This document shows positions 32,230 through 43,800 of a stretch of DNA of 64,000 nt, in pieces. Every line of letters starts with the position of its first letter. Within the stretch, counting starts at the first letter, position 1. The DNA is from Oxytricha trifallax (Eukaryota; Ciliophora; Spirotrichea; Sporadotrichida; Oxytrichidae): contig ARYC01000474.1 of NCBI GenBank assembly GCA_000711775.1, positions 1 to 64,000 of the forward strand, in the 5' to 3' direction. The translations under genes and the position numbers were made by a program. The notes below the pieces were generated by a model. The model made no database searches. It was given only the letters and a program-made list of their open reading frames with translations, and was not told where the DNA came from.

Positions 32230-35200
32230 TCATGTAGTGTTGATATTGTAGAAATATAAAGTAAATGATTTTAACAATGAATTTAACAATAAAATTAAGC
32301 AATATATTTGGTAATATTGATCCAACTGTCTATCTTAAAGTAAATAGGCAAAAGCAATGCTAAAAAGTGAAACAGTTTAGCAGTTAACTCCCTCACTCAT
32401 GATTAGATCCCTAACACTCTATACAACGTACTGTGGGCTATGAGTCCTATTTTCATATTTAGACTGCCAGATGTCTTAGAACAAACCACAAAGGTTAATC
32501 TTCAAAAGCTTTTAATTCTTTGGAATTTGAATTCTCAGTAATTGCAGAATTTCTGAAGCTAAGAATACCAGAGATTGTGGATTTGTCACTTTTTCGTTTT
32601 TAAGTAGAATAATTGGCAGTTTTTATTCTTCAACAATCACTTAAAGAGTTTCAAAGTGAGAAAGATCTAATTTGTTCTTCTCTAAGAGACTTTTAATTTA
32701 AAGTAAAGTGTCTCTTGTTGCAGCTAAATAGTTTCTATCAGAAGTGAAGAGAATCGTAAGAAGTTTTGTGATAAATTGATGAGACTCTGGTTTCTAAATG
32801 TAGTATTTCACCAAATCTATTAGAATCATGGTCAAAAGCTTAGGAGATAAGTATTAATTTAGTTTATTGTCATCTAATTAAGCCAAGAAGAATTTTACGA
32901 GATTGTTATCTAATGTAACATACTTTTAGAGCAAACTTAAGATGCTTTGAGAGTCAAAATTAGATAGGCTCATGAACTTTAAGATAAACCCCGAAATGGA
33001 TTGTATATTCTATAACTATTGTATAATATTTTTATTTTAATTCTATTAGGGAATGAAAAAATATAAGAAAATTAAAATCATTTTATTACATTCCTTAAAA
33101 TGATCCTAGTTGTTTATTTCATTTGATGCTAATATAAATATATTTATTTTTATAAATTATAACTATAATCTTATGATTTAAATACTATTCTGGATTAGAT
33201 TTATGATAATGGTTTATTTGAAAACAGGTCTCCCATCTTTGTCAAGTCTCCATTTTCCTTTTAAACATGCATTAAGATTTGCACTAAATCAGAGTTAGAT
33301 AGCCTAGCTGATTCAAAGGTGTCTAAAATAACAGTTGGTATGATAGTCCAGTCAAATAGAGATTTCCCTTTTTTAGAGTGAAGGATATCTTTTACTTAAG
33401 TAATTACTTTCTGTGATATAGTATCAAGGTTGCTATAATACACAATATAAAATATATGAAAAAATAAAGAATTTATTATATCTTTTTGGATATTTGAGAA
33501 ATCAATGTTTCTTAACTGCTTAGTTTCAACTTTCTGTTTAAGCTCATTCTTGATAAGAGCTGCTATCAACTCTGTATTTTTAGTTTTAATGCCAATTTGG
33601 TAAATTTAATTCTTAATTTCTTCGCATCTTTTTCTTTCTTCTTTAATGATTGACTCCCTTTACTCATTTATATTTTAAGGAGTAATAGTGATCTTGCTGT
33701 CACTTAATTCTTTGAGAATTTCAACTTATATTCCATATTCAAATATATAGTCAACAAATTTGGTCAATTGCTAAGCTCTTAACTGTATGTTTCTTGACCC
33801 ATTTAAGAATTCTCTAAACACAAAGCTATTAACATAGGTGAATATTTGCATCGCATCTTCCACTTCCTCGGTTTTTGGAGCTTAGATCAAATTAATCTAT
33901 CTGTTTTCAAGTTCAAGATCTTCAATCTCCCATCTACAACAGCCCAAATATCTCACATACTCTCTGGTGAGAGGAGATTTTGAACTCATTTTTTAAAGAT
34001 CTAGAGATCTAAACAACTCATACTTTTTGTTCATGATTTTGAAAGTCAATTGATGTTCAAGTATTTAATTGTCAATCATGTCCGTTATGATGCTTAAGCA
34101 GAGTGTAGCCAAGTTATACTCGTCATCATTTAATCTATCGTAAGATTTGTTTAACTTTGAAAGTACCTTCTCTATTATATCCAAGAATTTCTCTGAATAC
34201 TCTGTTTTGCTCCCCTGACAAGATATCATCTTCATAATACCAAGAAGCTAGGTTAGCTTTGGTAAGCTGTTAGAGTTTTAAGATATTTCATATTCAACTA
34301 ATTCTCTGAGCTAATCGAAATACTTATTGTCTAGTAATTAAAGTGACAAGTTGCAATAAAGTGAAAGAGCTAGTAATTTTAAGTCAAATGAAGGAGAGGA
34401 ATATAATTTCATAATCAATCTAAAATAAGAATTATTTCAATAAATATAGCAATCTTGACAGTTTTATTTTTTAATCAAGTACTCAATAAATTTGTTGTTT
34501 CTTTAAAGATTTGGTTTTGCAGCAAAAGTAATCAAAACTTTAATAAGTTCTTGGTATTCAAAAGGAGTACTTTAATTTAGCTTAACAATTAGACATTCCT
34601 AGATTAATGATAAACTTGGATTAACTTGATTCTTAAGTATAATCTCAATTAATTTGTTAAAAAGATTATTATCCTTAATTGCTAAATTCAGAATGACTCT
34701 GACAGAATAAATTTCAAATTCATTCAATTTAGCTTTGCTGAAAAAGAACTCCACCATCTTTTCAATTTAATCGGTTTCTCTTTAAGATTTCTAAATTATT
34801 CTTATGAGTGGAATAAATTTAGCAAGGTCATTTAGGGGTTTAATGTCTTCGATATTAAAATAGCTACTCAAGTCAATAGAGTCCCTTAAAGACATCTAGT
34901 TTATGTATTGATAAATGTTTGAGCTAGATTGTATAGACTTTAGATCCTTTAAAACTTCTGTTAGATTTTCTATAGTTATAGAGGAGGTCTCATGTCGTTG
35001 CAGAATGTAGTCTGATATCACATACATAAGCTATTTAAAAAGTAAGTAAACCGAATAATTGTGAAATCTTTACTTACAAGAAAAATGATTTCATGTTCTG
35101 ATTAACGGAGACTTTTCTTAAATCTATCAGAGTTAATCTAATTTGAAATCAAATCTTGATAAAATACATTGCCCTAGGATTTTATCAACCAGTTCAGTGC

Positions 35201-36020
35201 TAGATAATATGTTTGACTAGGAACATGGTTTTATGAAATTAAGACTATAAAATGTAATGTTGATGAATCAAGATTTATTTTTACTTTGATAGACTGTTTC
35301 AATTTGTCTTTGAAATAATAAATTTAAATATATTTAACAAATCTTGCATTCAAGGAAAGGATTTCTACTGAGCATATAATTAAAATAAAAATAATGTTTT
35401 ATATATATTTTTAATCATAACTTCTCTAAAAAGATCTTAATACCTTATTCAGTGCCTACTATATTGCATAAGTACTATTAAAAGTCACATATTTTAATGA
35501 CCTATAAGAAAATTATTGTTAAATAGAAGAGATTTATTTACACTCAATTTTTAAAGAACTTTAGTAAGAATTTCCTCACTATTCTAAAGATTTCTCGTTT
35601 GTATTCTTTGTAATAAAGTTATTAAAAGCTCGTCTTATGAGATGATTCGATCGATCACTCCATCATTTATCATACCAAACTGGTTTAATGTGTAGTTAAT
35701 GAATTCATAAGGAAACAATGACTTAGGGTTGCTTTCTTTCACAAACTTTTGCTCCAGGAAAGTGTACAGTGATGTTTGTTGCACTGCTTTATTGAAGAGG
35801 AGTTGGAGGATAGTCAATTGAAAAACATGCTCAGATTCAACCATTTTGTAGAGTTCTCTATGGAAAAGCAAATTAAATTTAGTGGAAAATCAACTTACTC
35901 AATTACAAACTGTGGGTAATTGGCATTATTGATTTGTGTATGCAGTTTCTTAAGTTATATCAAGAATTACGTCTTGTTTGTCTAGCTGTCCTTTAATTTT
36001 GCCAGTATCTTTTTCTCCAT
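32230..36020 (-). CDS. Large helical-repeat (HEAT/ARM-like) protein, family unknown
   Basis: ATG 36020-36018 (MEKKILAKLKDSQTNKTQ), stop TGA 32232-32230. Read with TAA/TAG as Gln; an intron (about 35873-35916, GTAAGT...CCATAG) joins FVIE to ELYKMVESEH. Nearly every part visible is leucine-rich amphipathic helix (TILQLLFNKAVQQTSLY, DELLITLLQRIQTRNL, and near the C-terminus LLKINLCGLFQDIWQS). Further short introns or IESs remain unresolved near 35340-35545, 35030-35090, 34400-34450 and 33010-33200. About 1,100 residues overall. An alpha-solenoid scaffold or transport role is only inferred from the repeat style. Confidence 0.6.
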
Positions 36021-36327
36021 ATTTAATATAAAATTATTAATATCTTTGATGAAATGAATCTTTAACTCTCTTCACTGTCATATTTTCGATTTTTTTAGTA
36101 CTATATATTATCAAATAACAATTCAATTGAATAAGTTAGATAAGTATATTATTTATTTTCATGTTTAAAATTCATATATTTTAAGCAATATAACCTACGA
36201 CATGAAAATATAAAATTAGATTAAAAAAACTAAGAGTTTTATTGATATGGTAGTAGAAAAAATATATATAAGTGTAATGCACTCAAGACTAGAAAAAGTT
36301 TAAAATGCATATACATTAATTATAATA

Positions 36328-36728
36328 ATGTGGAATGCATTTGATTTGGGAAAAATAATTAATAATTAATAATTTAATAATTAAAATTGTGGCAGTTAAC
36401 TTTTTCCTAGCCTAGACAATATTGTGCTTGTTCGATAAAGAATTCAAAATTAGCTGGACTTTACTATTGCCGGTACCCCTCTACCATATCACTCGAGCGA
36501 GATAAGTTGAGTTTAATTTTGACACTTAAATCAATCAAAATTATACTCAACTTATCTCGCTCGAGTGATGTGGTAGGGGGTACCGGCAATAGTAAAGTCC
36601 AGCTAATTTTGAATTCTTTATCGAACAAGCACAATATTGTCTAGGCTAGGAAAAAGTTAACTGCCACAATTTTAATTATTAAATTATTAATTATTAATTA
36701 TTTTTCCCAAATCAAATGCATTCCACAA
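36328..36728. mobile_element. Foldback MITE, TA-flanked family, copy 2
   Basis: Near-perfect palindrome with its axis near 36528. Ends are ATGTGGAATGCATTTGA-like, flanked by TA (36326-36327, 36729-36730). It shares the core AAAGAATTCAAAATTAG then CTGGACTTTACTATTG with the other three copies. No gene. Confidence 0.85.
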
Positions 36729-36890
36729 TATTGCTAATGAAATTGTTAGTCGAATTAATAAAAAATATGATTTTAATTTTTTATAATTTTTTAGATATGA
36801 AATATTTTGGAACCCTGGGATCCAAAACAGTAGATTATTTATACCTGTGAAAGAATTATTATAGTTGAAGAATAATTGATATAGAATATT

Positions 36891-38398
36891 TGTTCTGACC
36901 GAGACCCCCCCCCTACCCCCCTCCCCCCCCCCTTTATAATAAATTTTTTCAAATTATATGAAAAACATATTCTTATGCTTTGAATCATGCTCGAACTAAA
37001 AAAATCTTGCCTTGCGGGCAGTTACTGTTATTTATTATTACATATGATGATCTTCACTACGTCCTTCGACTTTTATTGATACATGTTGTATAGGAAAATA
37101 TTACAAATGCATCTTACTTTTGAGTGTCATTAACTTTATTTTTATTATATCTATTGATAAAAACGAAAACAAATTCTTTTTAATAAATTTTTATATCTAC
37201 AATCACCTTCATTAGGCATAATACTTTAAAATAATATGATAAATATTTACTTTTGTAAATATTTGTCTTCTCAGATCTTAATTAATTATGTTAATAATAT
37301 ATTTAAATTTAATAAATATCTAATTATATTATTTAATATTTTAATGATAAAAAAAGTAGATTACTTTTCTTTATCATTTAATTTAAATATAATTAAACCC
37401 TTATTTCAAAAACTTATATTTTTCAAATTCATTAATAATTTTATAAGTTGTCGATTTTTCAAAATATCACAATAAAAAATAATAGATTTGAGATTTAGGA
37501 AACAATATTAGCTCTCTAGATTAGAGTTTGTTCAGTTTAAAAAAAATAGTCAATGAAATCTCTCATTATCTTTCCAATTAAAGTTTTAAAATCCTGTTTA
37601 AAACATAAAAGTTTATTTAGAAACTTTCAGAGAAAAATAACATGTAAGTATTAAATAATGATTAATAGATAAGGCTTATTTTATCTTGAAGTTTGAGGCA
37701 TGATATAATCTATAAGATTTAGAGTTATTATTTGTAACTAATTATATTCAAGATAAGATAAAGAGAGACTATATTTTTTATTGATGAAATTGCGTATGGA
37801 CCCTGAAAAAGAAGTAATTTATTTATTTTATTAAAATGAATTTAATTAATAGTGTGTTTAAATGAAATATCAAAGCTATCTTACTAAAATATAAAATGAA
37901 CTTATTGAATTAAAAATTATAACCTTTATAAAATAATTTAATAAAAAATTTCATCTTTAACTATTTAAAAATGATCTCATAATTAATTAAGATCTGAGAA
38001 GACAAATATTTACAAAAGTAAATATTTATCATATTATTTTAAAGTATTATGCCTAATGAAGGAATGTAGATATAAAAAATTATTAAAAAGAATTTGGGTT
38101 CGTTTATATTAATAGATATAAAAAATAAAATTAAAGACACTCAAAAATAAAATGCATTTGTAATATTTTCCTATACAAGCATGTATCAATAAAAGTCGAA
38201 GGACGTAATGAAGATAATCAAATAAAATAATAAATAACAGTAGCTGCCCGCAGGGCAAGATTTTTTTAGAGAGAGCATGATCCAAAGCATAAGAATATGT
38301 TTTAAATAAAATTTGAAAAAATTTATCATAAGGGGGGGAGGGGGAGGGTCATATTTTTTCATGGGGGGGAGGAGGGTAGGGGGGGTCTCGTCAGAACA
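36891..38398. mobile_element. Foldback element with CCGAGACC/C-tract ends, copy 1
   Basis: Ends TGTTCTGACCGAGACCCCC (36891) and its inverted match GGTCTCGTCAGAACA (to 38398), with long inverted arms (for example 36965-37060 with 38215-38300, and 37200-37275 with 37985-38060). C- and G-rich tracts at both ends vary in length. The loop (about 37400-37900) is AT-rich. No clear target duplication and no gene. Confidence 0.75.
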
Positions 38399-38697
38399 AT
38401 AGTTTTTAAAAAAAAATTAAAAGCTGCTAACCCTCAATTATTTTTATTCAAACTAAATATGCATACAACATTGCCATAATACATTAAAACTTTAAATGGA
38501 CCCTTAATCTAATATTGATAATATTATTGTATTTACATTACTAATCAATTAGATATATTATAATTCTTAATTTTTGTTCATATATTATACTTGCTATTTT
38601 TCGTGAGAAAATAAAACACTGTACACTAAGAATTCAGGTGCATTATTTTATAAATATAGAATTTATTATCATAATTTTATCATTTTTAAATTTTAAC

Positions 38698-39874
38698 TGT
38701 TCAAACAGAGACCCCCCCCATCCCCCCTCCCAGGCCTAAAACGAGACCCCCTCTCACCCTAACTAAGCCCCACTCCCACCTAACAACATCCCCATTCATA
38801 TTAAAATTTTGATTCTCATTGTTTAAATGATTTTCTTCATGACATCTAGACATCATAATAAATCTTACAGATAAAAAATATCATTTTTTTTCAAATTATT
38901 TCTCAACCTATAAATGATACACTCTTTTCAATTTGTGATTTAAAAACTTTCACTTCATCCGACGACTATTTTAGCACATACTCCTATAGGAAAATTAATT
39001 AATCATGCATCTCTAATTGTCTTGATTTAAATATAACGAAAAAATAATCAACTAACATACCCACACATATATTAATCCAACTCATTTTGATCGACTAAAT
39101 TCAATATATATTCAATTGTTGTCCCATTAATTTTTTATATTATATTTTTTCTGTGTATTTTATCAATATAATTTTGATCTCAATTGATTTTATGCAAAAT
39201 ATATATCAATAATATTAATTTCATATGTTTTTAATCAAGTATTAATAAGTTAGTAAAGAATATAGAAATAATTTTATTTATTTAAATAATCATATTACAT
39301 AAATTTCAATTGATTTTAATAAATATTAGTTTAAAAATATGAAATTAATATTATTGATATATATTTTGCATAAAATCAATTGAGATCAAAATTATATTGA
39401 TAAAATACACAGTAAAAATATAATATAAAAAATTAATGGGACAACAATTGAATATATATTGAATTTAGTCGATCAAAATGAGTTGGATTAATATATGTGT
39501 GGGTATGTTAGTTGATTATTTTTTCGTTATATTTAAATCAAGACAATTAGAGATGCATGATTAATTAATTTTCCTATAGGAGTATGTGCTAAAATAGTCG
39601 GCGGACGTAGTGAAAGTTTTTAAATACCAAATTGAAAAGAGTGTATCATTTTATAGGTTGAGAAAAAATTTGAAAAAAATTCATATATTTTTATGTGTAA
39701 GATATATTATGATGTCAAGATGTCATGAAGGAAAATTATTTAAACATTGAGAATCAAAATTTTCATATAAATAGGGATGTTGTTGGGGTGGGAGGGGGGG
39801 TTAGTTAGGGTGGGAGAGGGGGTCTCGTTTTAGGCCTGGGAGGGGGGTTGGGAGGGGGGTCCTCGGTTGGAACA
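38698..39874. mobile_element. Foldback element with CCGAGACC/C-tract ends, copy 2
   Basis: Ends TGTTCAAACAGAGACCCCC and, inverted, TGTTCCAACCGAGGACCCC. Arms of about 500 bp are almost identical (38820-39235 with 39345-39770), axis near 39290. The flanks TTTAAC and GTTAAC may be a 6-bp duplication with one mismatch. No gene. Confidence 0.75.
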
Positions 39875-39899
39875 GTTAACCATTTCTTCAATAGTTAAA

Positions 39900-40780
39900 T
39901 ATAATATTTACATCATATTTATTACGATAAGTATAAAATATGATTCTTAAAAATAATTTTGAGAAGTGGTATTTATTCTGATTTTTTTAGAGTGGATCTG
40001 TTTATTCACTATATATAAAATGACAATATTTATTTCTTGAATAATTATGTATTTTTGCTGAATTTAAAAAGATATAATTCAAATTTCCCTAATTTTTTTA
40101 TGATTCTTTTCGTTTATTCATTAAAGATGATATTAATTTATAGTCTAACTTAAAAATGAATTCTTTAATTGCTCTAACTGCTTAGAAGCCAGATAAGTGT
40201 CATTATCAATCAAACAATAATATATAATACTTTATTATTAATGCGTGTATATTACTTTTGTAAGTGAAAACCTATAAATTACCATAAAATCTTATTAATG
40301 TTTGTAAAAATTTAGAATGTTAGTCAGAGGTTGAATATAGGAAATCGCGATTTTTCCTTATTCTTTTGTACCCTCAGGTTTTGAAATAATGTTTTTATAT
40401 TAATTTTAATCAAAGATCAACGCAGAATTCTATACCTGTGGTCGGACGTTAAGATATTTATTATAAGGTCTGAAGTCAAATTCAATTATTTATTAATCAT
40501 AGGTTTCCTCAAAAATAAAAAACAAACTTCTTTAAATTTTGTGAAAAAACTAAAGTCTTGGTGCCTAAAAAAATAAAAGTGCAATTTATGATAATTATAT
40601 TGCAAAAAATAAATAAACATGATCTTATATATTACATGGCTTAAAAATCAAGTCTGTTAAAATTATTTTAATGTAAAAAGGCATAAATTTTTATAAATTA
40701 TCAGCTGAGAATTCAAATTTTTTTCATTTGATTTTATATTTTATAAAGTATTACATGAATATATTAGATTTCTTTAATTT
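39900..40780. other. Sequence 3' of the zinc-finger gene
   Basis: Between the foldback element at 38698-39874 and the last recognised finger. Mostly AT-rich; it may contain the last MDS or 3' untranslated region of the zinc-finger gene (minus strand). No other gene recognised. Confidence 0.35.
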
Positions 40781-40899
40781 TAATCAAATTTTTCATAATT
40801 TTTATCTTCCTCATCGTCTATTACATCTCCGTTATTTTTGAATAAACAATTATATAAATATATAAATATTTGCAAATAATTTAATGAATAAAATTTTCG

Positions 40900-43800
40900 G
40901 AGTCAGCGCATTTAAATTAATGCGATTTAAGCTAATGTGGCCTGTAGAAGCATTTTCCGCACAAATCGCAAGAATTAAATTTTAAAATAAGTTTTCTAGG
41001 TTTTTCATATTTCAAATTTATTTCAAAGTATTATATTATTATCAATCATTATAAATTTAAAAATAATTATATATATTGAAGAATAAGGCCTATAAATAAT
41101 ATTTATTATCTTGTTTGGAAAATGTAAAATATTATTTAGGCAAATTTATTTTACTTACTTTATTTTCAGATGTCTCCTCTCATGGTCTATTCTATTTCCA
41201 TTTGTTGCGAAAGCCCATCCACAATCAAAACCCCAAAACCCTTTCAGTAGTTTGATTGAGTTTTTGATTGATAAAAGTAGACTATTAACGCATACTTTAT
41301 TAGGGTTTTAATAGGGTTTATGTAGGGGTTTAATGTTTAAATATTAGTAATTTAAGTGAGTATACCAAGCGAGTTTTTTTAATATTTCACACAAACATAA
41401 GCTTAGAGTCATGTGGCAGTTCCCTGAATTTTATCTTTCTATGTAGTAGTTTGATTGTTTCTATTGTTTGTTAATTCTCTTAGTTTGGCTTTATAATAGT
41501 TGAGTATGCAAGTTCTCTGAGGCCTCCATTTATTTTGTTTTTATCTAGATATTGCTTGATTTTCTGCTTAGAATCTCTCTCACCCCTGCAGCTAAAGTAA
41601 TCGTTTCTTGGCATGTCGCTCTCTATTATTATTACTGCTAAAGCTCAGATATCCCATTAAGTGTCTCCATCTCTCCAATCCTCTCTCTCTGGGAAATATC
41701 CAGGAGTGCCGTATACATTTCCTTATGCAGAGGCTTGCACTCTTTGAGCTCTGTTGAAGTCAATAATATAAACTCTAAGAGGCTGAAAGTTCATCATGAT
41801 GTTCTCTGGCTTTAAGTCTCTATGAACATAACCTAGCTTGTGAAGCTCTTCAGTCCCCTCAACTATCTGCTATACTATCTAGCTAACTTATCTCTGACAT
41901 CTATTGTCAGATAAGAATTCTCTGTAAGTCGTTTCTAGTAAAGGAAGCCTGAAGGCTACATGATCTTTACCAAGTAAAATAGCATCAAGCTAGATGATAT
42001 GCCTGCACTCATTAAATTTTGCCTTTTAAAGAGCATAATACTCATTAGCAAATTCCATTTGGAACTTGTCATCAGCAAGGAAGTAATTGAAAGGATATAT
42101 CTTGTAAGCATATTAGTCATCAGTAATGACTCTCTTCTCTATTTTATCTTCAAGAGTGAGGTAGCTTTCTAGGCAAGAGTCTAAGTCAATAATTTTTAAT
42201 ATAGGAATCTTGATTGCCTCTATTTTAACCATGATTTTATTGATCTGGGAGACTGGAAAGTTCTTGACTGCTTTCTTCATTTTTAGTTACTTCTAAACTT
42301 CAACTCTAAGAGAGTCTACTGGGTTTCTTGATCTTCTTTTTAGAGGAATCTGTTCCCCGTAGGTTCATGAATAAAGACAAAACTTTGATTATGCTTTTTC
42401 TGTAAGTGTACTTTAAGGTCTCTAGTATGAGAGTATGGCTTCTCACAGAACTCACAGACATACTTCCCATCTTTCTTTTAATGCTTGAGATATAACCTTG
42501 GCATATCGTTGTGTATATCTCTCAAGTGTCTCTTATAAGTTGACTTGTAAGGGAAAACTTTATTGCATTCTTTGCATTAATAGTCAACTTTGGCTGGAAT
42601 TTATTAATACTCTATGGCGGGTTGTTTAACCTCCTCCTCAATTTGCACAGCTTCTATGATATCCTCCTGCTTTACTTATATTTAAATCTCAAAGCTAGAT
42701 TGGTCAAAGTTGTCATAAGTAGACTCCCACTGAGTGCAAGCGTCTCTGGTCTCTATTTTTCTTGGTTACTGGAATGATAATTTTTATTGACTTTACCCAA
42801 GTAATGCCGCTCTTCTCAAAAGGTTAGCGCTCATTTTAGTTTGCTGATATATTATTATAATAATGAGAAAATTTACCTCGATAAACTATCATAATAGAGT
42901 ATAAGACACGTTGGTAAATTCTTTGCTGAGAGGAAAGAAAATTAACTAGCCATAAAAGACTGTAAGTTGACATATATATGAGAATTTTATACATTTAAGT
43001 AAATTAAAATACTCCTAATGAAGTTTTGTTTCTCTAAGAGGTCCTCAAAATCAAGTTTGAACTTAATTTGGAGGTAAACTTATTAAACATTTTTAAATTT
43101 AATATGCTCCTAATTAAGTTTAAACCTTAAAATTTAACTCCTAATAAAGTTTGAACTTAATTTGGAGGACCTCCTAAAATAATTAAACATTATTAGGAGC
43201 AATTTAATGGAGATAGATTGATAAAAATGGAAATCAATCTATGAAACTTGGACCAATTTCTCAATGCTTCTCCGCATATCTTTTCAAGGTTGACCTCCAG
43301 TAAGTCCTCCCTATTCAGTAGTAAGATGTTAATAAACTTAGAATGGATATCCATAATTTTAAATTTCAATAACATTTCTAGAAAGAGGAAGCAAGATGGA
43401 GTCTATGAATGATGCAATGAAGAGAATTTAATCTCAAGATTTAATAGGAAAATTTCGAAGTAAAGAGGACCTCTATAGATATTTGGTATAGCAAGGTATG
43501 TTCTCAATTAAAATTAATACATCCATTATAGTTGGGCTCTTCTTGCCAACTTAGGAGGGAACTAAAATATCATTCTTAAAAGCCTTACTGAGTGAAGAGA
43601 AAAAAGCTTTTAAGTCTAATGAAATTAGGATGATAGAGATACCTAACTACCCTGAAATATCAGTGACAAACCTATATGACGATGCTATGAGTGATCCAGT
43701 CGTAGCTCTCTACCTTCCATCAAAGCTACAGCTCTCTAATAAGTTGCCAGAGAGAAACTTCTTCCTTGGTGTTCTTGCAACTCTGAAACCTGAGTACTTA

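Noticed and set aside
36901..36935. Low-quality or artefactual homopolymer
   Set aside because: C tracts recur at the same place in inverted copies with matching ends, so they are part of the elements, although exact lengths may be unreliable.
37236..37475. 79-residue plus-strand ORF
   Set aside because: Inside the arm and loop of the foldback element at 36891; no coding signal beyond AT-rich composition.
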